Assembly: GCF_001713375.1 (NCBI RefSeq)
Contig: NZ_CP016449.1
Coordinates: 2,976,001 to 3,040,000 of the forward strand
Direction of reading: 5' to 3'
Source of the DNA: Hydrogenophaga sp. RAC07
GTDB lineage: Bacteria; Pseudomonadota; Gammaproteobacteria; Burkholderiales; Burkholderiaceae_C
Length of the DNA: 64,000 nucleotides
Shown here: piece after piece, positions 36,800 to 44,620 of the stretch
Numbering within the stretch: position 1 is the first letter of the stretch
Layout: the number at the start of each line of letters is the position of its first letter
The notes under the pieces: model-generated
What the model was told of the DNA's origin: nothing
Databases searched by the model: none
What the model saw: only the letters and a program-made list of their open reading frames with translations
Position numbers and translations under genes: made by a program

Positions 36800-37993
36800 A
36801 TGAACACCTCGGCCACTACCGCGATAGCCAACACGGCTTCCACCGCCTTGAGCGCGCGTATCCGCGACGTGCAGGAAGCCACCCGCGGCGTCACCACCCT
36901 GTACCCGCGCAGCTACATCCTCCAGTGCATCAAGGAAGATCGCTTCCCCGACGAGCTGTGGCAAAAGCTCGGCGAGTTCGGCCTGCTCGGCCTGTCCGTC
37001 CCGGAAGAGTATGGCGGCTCCGGAGGCGGCGTACTGGAGATCACCGCGCTCAATGAAGCGCTGGCTTTGGCCGGCGTGCCCACGCTGTTCCTGGTCGTCA
37101 CAGGGCTGGGCCGGGTACCGATCATGCGCCACGGCACACCCGAGCAGATCAGGAAATACGTCACGCCGACTTGCACCGGCGAGAAGAAGTTGTGTTTTGC
37201 CATCACCGAGCCCAATGCCGGCACCAACAGCTTTGCCATGACCACACTGGCCACACCGGACGGCGATGGCTGGGTGCTCAATGGCCAAAAGGTCTTCATT
37301 TCTGGCGCGCGCGATGCCGACTACATGCTGGTGATCGCACGCACCACCAAGGCAGGCGAGGTGAAGCATCGCACCGACGGCATCTCGCTGTTCGTGCTTG
37401 ACATGAAAACGCCCGGAATCCAGCTGACGCAACTCAACATCCAGGTCGAAACCGCCGAGCGCCAGTACATGGTGTTCTTTGACAACGTCAAGCTGCCCGC
37501 CGACGCACTGATCGGCGAAGCCGGCAAGGGCGCCAAGCTGATGTTCGAAGGCCTGAACTCGGAGCGCCTGCTGGCCGCTGGAGCCGCAATCGGCTTGGGC
37601 GACTATGCGCTGGCCAAGGCGGTAGCCTATTCGAAGGAGCGTAAGCCCTTCGGCAAGCCAATTGGCTCCTACCAGGCACTGCAGCACCGTATGGCGCAGG
37701 CCAAGGCGCAGATCGAGGCAGCGCGGCTGATGACCTACAACGCCGCCGAGCGCTTCGACGCCGGCGAGGATGCTGGTGCCCACGCCAACATGGCCAAGCT
37801 GCTGGGCTCGCAAGCGGCGGTGGCCGCCGTAGAGGCCGCGCTGCAAACCCACGGCGGCTACGGATTCGACCGCGACTACGACATCATCACGTTGTGGCCC
37901 ATGGTGCGCCTGCTGGAAATCGCGCCCATCAACAACGAGATGCTGCTCAACTACATCGGCGAACATGTATTGGGCTTGCCTAAGTCATACTGA
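36800..37993 (+). CDS. Acyl-CoA dehydrogenase
   Basis: A 397-residue FAD dehydrogenase, the last enzyme of the rightward unit. Blocks LCFAITEPNAGTNSF, LNGQKVFISGARDADYML, RKPFGKPIGSYQALQH and LQTHGGYGFDRDYD are clear. Glu-Arg in LNSERLLAAG near residue 255 and the C-terminal LLEIAPINNEM without YEG place it with the long-chain/isovaleryl-like branch. ATG 36800 lies 43 bases after the AtuA stop. It should feed electrons to the island's ETF. Three other catalytic dehydrogenases and this one may act on successive chain-shortened intermediates. Confidence 0.9.
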   Translation: MNTSATTAIANTASTALSARIRDVQEATRGVTTLYPRSYILQCIKEDRFPDELWQKLGEFGLLGLSVPEEYGGSGGGVLEITALNEALALAGVPTLFLVVTGLGRVPIMRHGTPEQIRKYVTPTCTGEKKLCFAITEPNAGTNSFAMTTLATPDGDGWVLNGQKVFISGARDADYMLVIARTTKAGEVKHRTDGISLFVLDMKTPGIQLTQLNIQVETAERQYMVFFDNVKLPADALIGEAGKGAKLMFEGLNSERLLAAGAAIGLGDYALAKAVAYSKERKPFGKPIGSYQALQHRMAQAKAQIEAARLMTYNAAERFDAGEDAGAHANMAKLLGSQAAVAAVEAALQTHGGYGFDRDYDIITLWPMVRLLEIAPINNEMLLNYIGEHVLGLPKSY

Positions 37994-38134
37994 GCCGATG
38001 GCCGTCATCCCCGGTACCGACCACCCAGACCGAGACCGATGTTCGCAATACGGTCGAGGCCTCCGTCCGCCGTTTTCGGGGTCGTCTGAGCTTTCGACCC
38101 GACATCATTGGCAGGCCTCGCTACTCGTTTTCGG

Positions 38135-38884
38135 ATGATGTGTGCCGTGCGCTCCCTCCCCACTTTCGAAGCAGCCAAGCGGCCGCGAGGCCGCCCACGC
38201 AAGACGCCGCAGGAGCGAAATGAAGGCAATCGCCGCCAAGATGTCGTCAAGGCCGCGGCCAAACTGTTTCGACGCTACGGCTTCAACGGCACGAGCACGC
38301 GCGACATCGCCTGCGCCGTCGGCATGCATTCCGGATCACTGTTTTGTCACTTCAAAAGCAAGGATGCGCTATTGCATGAAGTGATTCAGGAAGGCATGCG
38401 CAGCGCGATGGCGCGCCAGATGATCGTGCTACTTGCCGAGCATGACGCTGTGACCACGCTGCGGCAATTGATCCGATCGCATTTCGAAACGATTCTGGGA
38501 CCAAACAGCGACTTCATGCATGTGGTGCTCTACGAGTCGCGCTACCTCAATGCTATGCAGCACAAAGTCATCGCGAAGCTGCAAGGTGAATACGAAGCGA
38601 CATGGACGTCCGTGCTCCAAGAGCTCTCGTTGACTGGCTGCTTGCAAGTCGAGGTTCCGGTTGCGCGCCATTTGATCTTTGGTGTGCTGAACGGGTCAGC
38701 GCAGTGGTTCAAGTCTGAAATGGGAATCTCGATTGATGACCTGACCGACGCAGTGGTGGCCCTGTGCATACACGTCCCCCCGGCAAAGCCGGACTTGATG
38801 TTGAACGCGCCTTTGGGCGTCAGGCGGTGTATCCGGACGACGCCAACACCGTGGCCGATCTGCCCAGCCAGGCCGAACTCGTGA
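38135..38884 (+). CDS. TetR family regulator with abnormal C-terminus
   Basis: A TetR-type regulator of up to 249 residues after a basic N-terminus (KRPRGRPRKTPQE). The helix-turn-helix region VVKAAAKLFRRYGF, STRDIACAVG and HSGSLFCHFKSKDALL is intact. The start is one of two adjacent ATGs (38135, 38138). From about 38780 its frame runs through sequence that in another frame is a glycerophosphodiester phosphodiesterase fragment, so the last 35 or so residues are probably not original and the native 3' end may be replaced. It follows the rightward catabolic unit by 142 bases and could regulate it. Functionality uncertain. Confidence 0.75.
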   Translation: MMCAVRSLPTFEAAKRPRGRPRKTPQERNEGNRRQDVVKAAAKLFRRYGFNGTSTRDIACAVGMHSGSLFCHFKSKDALLHEVIQEGMRSAMARQMIVLLAEHDAVTTLRQLIRSHFETILGPNSDFMHVVLYESRYLNAMQHKVIAKLQGEYEATWTSVLQELSLTGCLQVEVPVARHLIFGVLNGSAQWFKSEMGISIDDLTDAVVALCIHVPPAKPDLMLNAPLGVRRCIRTTPTPWPICPARPNS

Positions 38885-39212
38885 AGTACAAGAGCCAGGG
38901 CATCAACATCATGGCGCCGCCGATCTTCGCCCTGCTGAGCACCGACACTTCAGAGTGGATCGCGCCCTCGCAGTACGCGCGAAACGCCCGCTCGGCCGGT
39001 CTGGACATCATTGCCTGGACCCTGGAGCGCTCGGGTCTGCTGGCCGATGGCGACAACGGCCTGTATTACCAGACGTTCGATTCGGCCATCAAGACCTAAG
39101 GCGACATGATGCGTGTGCTCGACGTGCTCGTCCGCGAGGCGGGTGTGATTGGCGTTTTCTCGGACTGGCCAGCCACGACTACGTCCTACGCGAACTACTC
39201 CAATCAGCGGTA
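38782..39212 (+). pseudogene. 3' fragment of a glycerophosphodiester phosphodiesterase
   Basis: A fragment of the GlpQ/GDPD TIM-barrel family that hydrolyses glycerophosphodiesters. Readable blocks are AVYPDDANTV, LVKYKSQGINIMAPPIFALL and AGLDIIAWTLERSG. A TAA at 39097 interrupts the frame after SAIKT; the same frame then continues [28 protein letters not shown] to a TAG at 39210. The 5' two-thirds of the gene is absent and its start abuts the TetR reading frame. Clearly non-functional. Confidence 0.8.
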
Positions 39213-39489
39213 GTCTTCATTGGCGCCCGGCGTTCTTCTCCATGGCGGAGATACGGCATGACTGTCGGCCGCAACCACCACAACAAGGTGGAGACAAGAA
39301 GATCGCGCCATGACACTACCTGAAAGCGAGTCACAGTCGTAGAGCCGAACAGCGCAGAAGGTGTTCCACTTGACGTCGCTGGGTCGCGCTGATCCTGCCG
39401 ATCATGTGAATGTCGCGAACGGTTCAGCTCAGCTGAAGCAGCGAATTTCGCTTGGTCCTGGGGCCTGTTTGTAAAGCCGCACATAAGAA
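39213..39489. other. Non-coding or decayed DNA before the GST cassette
   Basis: This 277-bp stretch, part of the 338-bp gap between the GDPD fragment and the GST gene, shows no reading frame with convincing protein character on either strand. A leftward open frame exists but has no recognisable domain and low-complexity composition. It may be recombination debris marking the left edge of the GST/cupin/oxidoreductase cassette. The promoter of the cassette follows at 39490. Confidence 0.5.
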
Positions 39490-39517
39490 TTGACAACCTA
39501 CTGATAGGTAGTACAAT
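39490..39517 (+). promoter_or_regulatory. Sigma70 promoter with TetR-type operator in its spacer
   Basis: TTGACA (39490-39495, perfect -35) and TACAAT (39512-39517, near-perfect -10) are separated by 16 bases. The spacer holds ACCTA-CTGA-TAGGT, ten of fourteen bases self-complementary, exactly between the two hexamers. This is the classic arrangement for a TetR-family repressor blocking RNA polymerase. The cassette's own TetR gene (42075-42647) is the natural ligand-binding regulator. Transcription would start about 27 bases before the GST gene. Confidence 0.7.
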
Positions 39518-39550
39518 GACGCGTTACAAAAATCGTCAATAGAACACTCA

Positions 39551-40171
39551 ATGAAAATCTACGACATCAAAGGCTTTCCAAACCCACTGCGAGTCCGCAT
39601 CGCTCTGGCAGAAAAGGATGCAACGGACAAGGTTGAATTCGTCCCAGTGGATGTGATGAGCGGCGAGCACCGCTGCGATGCTTTCAAAGCGAAAAATCCG
39701 GATGCTACCGTGCCCCTGCTGGAGCTTGACGACGGCACCTGTATCGCCCAGTGCAACGCCATCACTGAATATATCGATGGCGTTTTCGATGGTCCTTCCC
39801 TAACCGGCGCAACCCCAAAGGAGCGTGCCCGCATCACGATGATGAATCTGCGGGCAGAAAACGGTTTGATGAACGCGGTCGGCGCCTATTTCCATCACGC
39901 TACTCTCGGCCTTGGTCCGGATCTGGAGACCTGGCAATGCGCCGAATGGGGCAACAAGCAGAGGGAAGTTGCTAGCGCTACCATGGCCTATCTGGATAGC
40001 GTTCTGTCGGAAAATGAGTTTCTCGCAGGCGACAACTTCTCTATCGCTGACATCACTGCCTTTGCGGGTCTGGCGTTTGCGGATTTCGCCAAGGTTGAAA
40101 TCCCCGAGTCCCTGGACAATCTCCATGCTTGGCGTGCAAAGGTTGCAGCCCGTCCTTCGATTGCCGGTTAA
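39551..40171 (+). CDS. Glutathione S-transferase family protein
   Basis: A 206-residue GST with an N-terminal thioredoxin-like domain (residues 1-80, [39 protein letters not shown]) and a C-terminal helical domain ending in [18 protein letters not shown]. The cis-Pro is in the TVPLL block. It probably conjugates or reduces an electrophile or peroxide with glutathione. It is first in a four-gene cassette; its stop overlaps a possible upstream start of the cupin gene. Base usage appears less GC-extreme than in the catabolic island, consistent with a separate origin. Confidence 0.88.
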   Translation: MKIYDIKGFPNPLRVRIALAEKDATDKVEFVPVDVMSGEHRCDAFKAKNPDATVPLLELDDGTCIAQCNAITEYIDGVFDGPSLTGATPKERARITMMNLRAENGLMNAVGAYFHHATLGLGPDLETWQCAEWGNKQREVASATMAYLDSVLSENEFLAGDNFSIADITAFAGLAFADFAKVEIPESLDNLHAWRAKVAARPSIAG

Positions 40172-40212
40172 TGCGCGATCTCCGGGTTGTAGGGGTCAAA
40201 GGAGTGGGTTTC

Positions 40213-40881
40213 ATGGAGATCAACGCAGATTTTTCCAAGCGTGTTGTGGTGCATTCGCGCGAGTTGGAATGGCGACCCTCGCCCATGAAGGGGGTAGAGC
40301 GGCGCATGCTGGACCGAATTGGGGGCGAAGTTGCCCGCGCCACGACCATCGTGCGGTATGCGCCGGACAGCAAGTTCTCGGCACATACCCATACGGGGGG
40401 CGAGGAGTTCATCGTGCTCGATGGAGTGTTTCAAGACGAGCACGGTGATTTTCCTGTCGGCACCTATGTGCGCAACCCCCCAACGACGTCCCATACGCCA
40501 GGCTCTGACGAGGGATGCACGATCTTTGTGAAATTATGGCAATTCGACATGGCGGATCGCACACAGTTTCGCAAGGACATGGAAGCCGAACTGGGCACCC
40601 CGGTGGATGGCATTGCCAGCGCAATGCTATATGAGGACCATCGTGAGACCGTCACTTACAGCAGGCTTGAGGCGGGCGCAACTCTGAAGTCTGAGGTGTC
40701 CGGCGGGATAGAGCTGCTGGTGATAAACGGCGCTCTCACCGTGGAAGGCGAGATACTGGGAAAGCACACTTGGCTGCGCCTGCCCGAAGGCCAAAGCTTG
40801 TCCGCGATGGCGACGGGCGATGGCGCGAAAATCTGGATGAAGACAGGACACCTGCCATTTGCCAAAGCACCCGCTGCTTAG
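40213..40881 (+). CDS. Two-cupin-domain protein of the ChrR-like type
   Basis: A 222-residue protein. The first cupin has [14 protein letters not shown] and [11 protein letters not shown], like the zinc-binding ChrR cupin that senses singlet oxygen or peroxide damage in alphaproteobacteria; the second half ([28 protein letters not shown]) is another beta-barrel. The N-terminal zinc anti-sigma domain of ChrR is missing, so it is probably an enzyme or sensor rather than an anti-sigma factor. ATG 40213 has an AAGGAG site eight bases upstream; an earlier ATG at 40171 overlaps the GST stop. The 130 bases after it carry no recognised gene. Confidence 0.8.
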   Translation: MEINADFSKRVVVHSRELEWRPSPMKGVERRMLDRIGGEVARATTIVRYAPDSKFSAHTHTGGEEFIVLDGVFQDEHGDFPVGTYVRNPPTTSHTPGSDEGCTIFVKLWQFDMADRTQFRKDMEAELGTPVDGIASAMLYEDHRETVTYSRLEAGATLKSEVSGGIELLVINGALTVEGEILGKHTWLRLPEGQSLSAMATGDGAKIWMKTGHLPFAKAPAA

Positions 40882-41011
40882 CCATGGCTACGGCAGATTC
40901 CCCGGCAGAGCTTACAGCACCACCGCTACCGACCCGCGGGTGTCTATCGTGACGACTGTGTGGCCAACAAAGACGAATCGGTTGTCCTTCGCTGGCGAGG
41001 TGTCTTGAGCG

Positions 41012-42073
41012 ATGCTGACCGATACCCTGATCATCGGTGGTGGCCTGTCCGGGCTGGCCTTGGCTGCAAAGCTTGCTGCACAAGGCCGCGATTTCCTTTT
41101 GGTCGAGGCGCGTGACCGCTTGGGCGGTCGCATCCTGACCGTGCGCGAGGGTGCCGCTCATTTTGATCTGGGTCCCACGTGGTTTTGGCCAGGACAACCC
41201 AGGATCGCAGCGCTCACCGAACGCTTAGGGCTGTCCCGGTTCGATCAGTTCTGTCAGGGCGATGTGATCTTCGAGAATGAGCAGGGCCGTGTTCATCGTG
41301 GACGAGGGTATGCCTCAATGCAGGGGGCCTGGCGGCTGGAGGGGGGGTTGGGCGCCTTGATCGCGGCCCTTGAGAATGAGGTTCCGGCGCAACGACGCCG
41401 TGTTTCGACAACGATCCGTATGCTAACCCGGGCAGCACCGGGGATCATCGCAACGTCTGAGGATGGCGTGAGCATCCAGGCACGGCGGGTGGTTCTGGCC
41501 CTGCCCCCGCGCATGGCCGTAAGAATGTCCTTTACGCCGACGCTGCCAATCGCTGCGTTGACAGAGCTGGAGGGAATCGCAACCTGGATGGCAGGCCATG
41601 CCAAGGCCGTGGCTGTCTATGATCGGCCTTTTTGGCTTGAGGCTGGCCTTTCCGGTGATGCCATGAGTCGTCATGGTCCGGTGGTCGAAATCCATGATGC
41701 CAGCCCGGCCTCAGGCGGGCCTTATGCCCTTTTCGGGTTCATCGGCGTGCCGCCCAGGGCGCGATCCGACCAACAGGCCCTGCGCCGACAGATACAGGCC
41801 CAGTTGATCCGTCTGTTCGGACCAGAAGCCGCCACACCAAATATTCTGTGTCTCAAGGACTGGGCTTATGACCGCTTGACAGCGACCGAACTGGACGCAC
41901 AGGCGCCACATGTCAACTCGCGATACGGTTTGCCCCGCGTTCTCAATGGACTTTGGGATGGCGATTTGATCCTTGCCGGGACCGAGGTGGCGCCTAAATT
42001 CGGAGGATACCTTGAGGGGGCGCTGGAAGCATCGGAGCTGGCGCTGGCAAACCTAGGACACATAGAAAGTTGA
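41012..42073 (+). CDS. FAD-dependent amine-oxidase-like oxidoreductase
   Basis: A 353-residue flavoprotein of the flavin monoamine oxidase/phytoene desaturase fold. The ADP-binding motif LIIGGGLSGLALAAKL and the following VEARDRLGGRI are intact, and the C-terminal FAD block ILAGTEVAPKFGGYLEGALE is present. It is shorter than typical amine oxidases (about 450 residues). It lies between the cupin and TetR genes, starting 130 bases after the cupin and ending two bases before the TetR start. Substrate not identified; a stress-linked oxidation of an amine or unsaturated compound is possible. Confidence 0.85.
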   Translation: MLTDTLIIGGGLSGLALAAKLAAQGRDFLLVEARDRLGGRILTVREGAAHFDLGPTWFWPGQPRIAALTERLGLSRFDQFCQGDVIFENEQGRVHRGRGYASMQGAWRLEGGLGALIAALENEVPAQRRRVSTTIRMLTRAAPGIIATSEDGVSIQARRVVLALPPRMAVRMSFTPTLPIAALTELEGIATWMAGHAKAVAVYDRPFWLEAGLSGDAMSRHGPVVEIHDASPASGGPYALFGFIGVPPRARSDQQALRRQIQAQLIRLFGPEAATPNILCLKDWAYDRLTATELDAQAPHVNSRYGLPRVLNGLWDGDLILAGTEVAPKFGGYLEGALEASELALANLGHIES

Positions 42074-42074
42074 A

Positions 42075-42647
42075 ATGACAACGAACAGAGACACCAGAGT
42101 CGCCCTGATGGATTTTGCTGAACACGCAGCCCGGTCACGGGGTTTCGACGGCTTCAGCTATGGCGATATGGCAGAGGCGATCGGCATTCGAAAAGCGTCG
42201 ATCCACCACCATTTTCCGACCAAGGCCAATCTTTCCGAAGCATTGATCGAGCGATATCAGACCAACCTGCAGCATCGCCTGGCCGAGATCGAAGCAACCC
42301 ACGCCACCGCCGGTGCACGCCTCAAGGCCCTGATTGCCCTGTACCGAGCAGCCCTGGATGATGGCCGCACCGTTTGTCTGTGCGTTGCCTTTTCAACCAG
42401 CCGGGAAAGCTTGTCTGAAGTGGTCATCGCCAAAGTCAGCGCCGTCCGCGCAATGATCCTGCAATGGATCACTGCGACGTTCGAACTCGGCCAAAGGGAC
42501 GGGTCCATATCGGCAATCCTTGATCCGGCATACGAGGCGCCCGCGACCCTGGCCATGCTGGAAGGTGCCCATCTCGCAGCGCGTACTGAAGAGGACCTTG
42601 TTGCGTTTGACGTCGCAACCCGACTGCTGAACGCCCGTTGTCAGTAG
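42075..42647 (+). CDS. TetR family repressor of the GST cassette
   Basis: A 190-residue TetR regulator. The N-terminal helix-turn-helix is in LMDFAEHAARSRGFDGFSYGDMAEAIGIRKASIHHHFPTK read in two parts, and the C-terminal part has conserved RTVCLCVAF with two Cys. Such Cys-bearing TetR proteins (NemR/AcnR-like) often sense electrophiles, which suits a GST operon. As last gene of the cassette it can autoregulate through the operator at 39496-39509. The start codon at 42075 follows the previous stop at once. Confidence 0.88.
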   Translation: MTTNRDTRVALMDFAEHAARSRGFDGFSYGDMAEAIGIRKASIHHHFPTKANLSEALIERYQTNLQHRLAEIEATHATAGARLKALIALYRAALDDGRTVCLCVAFSTSRESLSEVVIAKVSAVRAMILQWITATFELGQRDGSISAILDPAYEAPATLAMLEGAHLAARTEEDLVAFDVATRLLNARCQ

Positions 42648-42710
42648 CTTTGGTCCAGTTCGTGCGCTTTTATTGGGCTACTCGCCCTCTTCCTTTAATT
42701 CTGACTTCCC

Positions 42711-42851
42711 CCCCATATCCGGTCACTTCTAAACTGGAGTTGGGCAGCTTTTGACGTCTCCCCCATATCCGGTCACTTCTAAACGGGAGTTGGGCGGCTT
42801 TTGACGTCTCCCCCATATCCGGTCACTTCTAAACGGGAGTTGGGCGGCTTT
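42711..42851. repeat. Three 50-bp tandem repeats at an IS3-type remnant end
   Basis: Units begin CCCCATATCCGGTCACTTCT at 42711, 42761 and 42811, exactly 50 bases apart. Units one and two differ at two positions; unit three matches unit two for 41 bases and then enters IS3-type transposase coding sequence. Each unit carries the same terminal segment, including the stop codon of the transposase (leftward strand). The array seems to be a triplication of the IS end. The remaining part of the 42648-42710 gap holds a weak GGGC/GCCC stem and nothing else recognised. Confidence 0.9.
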
Positions 42852-42985
42852 GCAGCTGTTGCTCTGACCTCTTTCTGACGAACTCCCTCGGGGTCAGGTG
42901 ACCGAGAGAGCCATGCGGACGGTGATGGTTGTAGTCATGCTGCCAAGCCTTCAACTTCTCCCGTGCGTCCTGCATCGTAATGAGT
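42829..42985 (-). pseudogene. C-terminal fragment of an IS3-family transposase (OrfB)
   Basis: On the leftward strand the sequence reads DAREKLKAWQHDYNHHRPH and then GSLGHLTPREFVRKR before a TAG at 42829, the hallmark end of the IS3-family integrase-type transposase (the YNxxRPH...L motif near the C-terminus). Only about 50 codons remain. Its 5' end is cut where the IS5-type element begins near 42983. The stop codon lies within the third 50-bp repeat unit. Confidence 0.85.
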
Positions 42986-44620
42986 CGGACCTGATTTATT
43001 CAGATTGACGCAAAGGCCAAGCGATGGGCTGAGCTGCTGAGTGCGTGAACAAGCGGCATGCGCGGCATCGGAGACCAGTTCGGCGATAGGCCCGCGATCT
43101 GGCACACGCGCAAATAAACCATCTGCAGGAAGGCCACCCCCTTCCTTGCGATCATGCGCAGCAGCCAACGGATGTTGTAGCCCGCCGCGCACAGCACCGC
43201 GTGCAGCCGGTCGCCCTGTTCGCCCTTGAGGTGACAGCGCTCCATGCGGTGGTCGCTCTTGAGGTGGCCAATGATGGGCTAGATGGCCTGGCGCCGTTTG
43301 AGCAGCTTTCTCTCCTGCTCGCTGATCCGCTTGGCCTTGCCCCGGTGCACGATGTGCACCGACGGGTTGTCAGCGTCCACGCCCCGGTAGCCCAGATCCA
43401 CGAAGGCCGTCGCCGGTTTGGCTACGCTGTCTTGCATCAGGATCGTGGCCTGCTCCAGCTGCTCGGCCAAGGTGTGGCCGTCGTACGGGTTGCCGTGGAA
43501 TGCACGCGCGCCCACGATCAGGTTGCCCCGCAGCGTGCTGGCAATGCCCACCTTCACCCCGAACTCGTAGGGCGTTCTCGCCTTGCCCTTGCTGATGCAG
43601 TCGACCTCGGGCGCGTGCCAAGCGTAGAGCTTGGGCTGTCCATCCGCCGCTTTGCGTTGGCCGCTCTGGGACACGATGCGCCGGGCCTTGTTCAACGTCT
43701 CAGCGAGCGCCTCCCGCACAGCTTGCCCGATGGCACTGGCCTTGCGGTCAATCTCGCGTTGCAGGCGTCCGACGATGGTGCGCTGGCGCTTGATGGCCCG
43801 GCGCATGCGCTTGAACTGGCGGGCATGTGCGTAGCGCCCAGCCTTGCGGCCCAGCTCCTTGCCCTCCTTGGCAAAGGTCTGCTTCAGATCGACCCCGGCG
43901 TCCTTGGCCGCCTCCACCAGTTTGGCGCGCGCGGTCTCCAGCAAGCGGCTGTCGGTGGGGTAAGCAATGGCCTTGTGCTGTACCGTGCTGTCCACGATCA
44001 CGCGGGCGAACTCCTGCGGTTTGATCAGCTTGAGAGCAACAGCCACGTTGATGGTCTGCGCCAGCAGTTCTTCGACACCTTCCTCACCCAGGAGCTGGCG
44101 GAACTTGATCAGGGTGGTGGCGTCGCAGGGACGGCGATGTTCAAAGTACGCCTGGCCCGAGAAGAACTGCCACGTTGGCGTCTCGCCCCAGCGCTCAACG
44201 ACGCCCTCGTCGGACTCGTTGAAGGCGTGTTTGAGGTACAGCAGCGCGATCATGATGCGCAGCGGCACACGGGGGCGTCCTGCGTTGCTGGGGACAGCGG
44301 CACGCTGCACCTGTTCACCGAAGAGATCCAGATCGGGCATGGCCACACCAGCGCGGCCCCTGCGAGAGAAGACCTGGGCTACCCGCGCTTCGATCTCCTG
44401 CCAGGGCATGCGCGAGGCCAGCACAGCCAGCGGATGGCGCAGGTCGATCATGTGATCGATGCGCGAACGGAAGAAATCATCGGTGGCGGCACAGGCAAAC
44501 AGCACGGCAGAACTCCCAGAAATTTGCCCCTATTGGAATTCAAACTGGGAGTCTCGGCCATCGGCAATCACCCGAAAGTCCAGTGTTTATGCGGCCTCCG
44601 GGGATTCTTCAGGGACGACT
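42983..44620. mobile_element. IS5-type insertion sequence (defective), 1.6 kb
   Basis: The element contains a single transposase gene and is bounded by candidate terminal inverted repeats: AGTCGGACCTGATTTATTC at 42983 rightward and, inverted, AGTCGTCCCTGAAGAATCC ending at 44620. Thirteen of nineteen positions agree. The left end interrupts an IS3-type transposase and the right end coincides with truncation of the 5'-nucleotidase gene. No matching target duplication is seen, so the element may have been involved in a deletion or recombination. Ends are approximate. Confidence 0.6.
43000..44505 (-). pseudogene. IS5-family transposase interrupted by an amber codon
   Basis: A leftward transposase frame of 501 codons with N-terminal DHMIDLRHPLAVLASRMPW, first Asp region RVIVDSTVQHKAI and second Asp region FVDLGYRG. 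A TAG at 43279-43281 follows LLKRRQAI; the frame then goes on PIIGHLKSDHRMERCHLKG and further. By alignment with the IS5 signature R(3)E(6)K, the interrupted position is the catalytic Glu of the DDE triad (GAG to TAG is the simplest route). Without readthrough the product lacks the Glu and the C-terminus, so transposition is not expected. Confidence 0.88.

Noticed and set aside
40882..41011. Short open frames in the cupin-oxidoreductase gap
   Set aside because: Fewer than 45 codons, no family resemblance and no convincing ribosome-binding site.
42711..42851. Possible CRISPR array
   Set aside because: The 50-bp units are directly adjacent with no variable spacers, no cas gene is present, and the third unit continues into transposase sequence.
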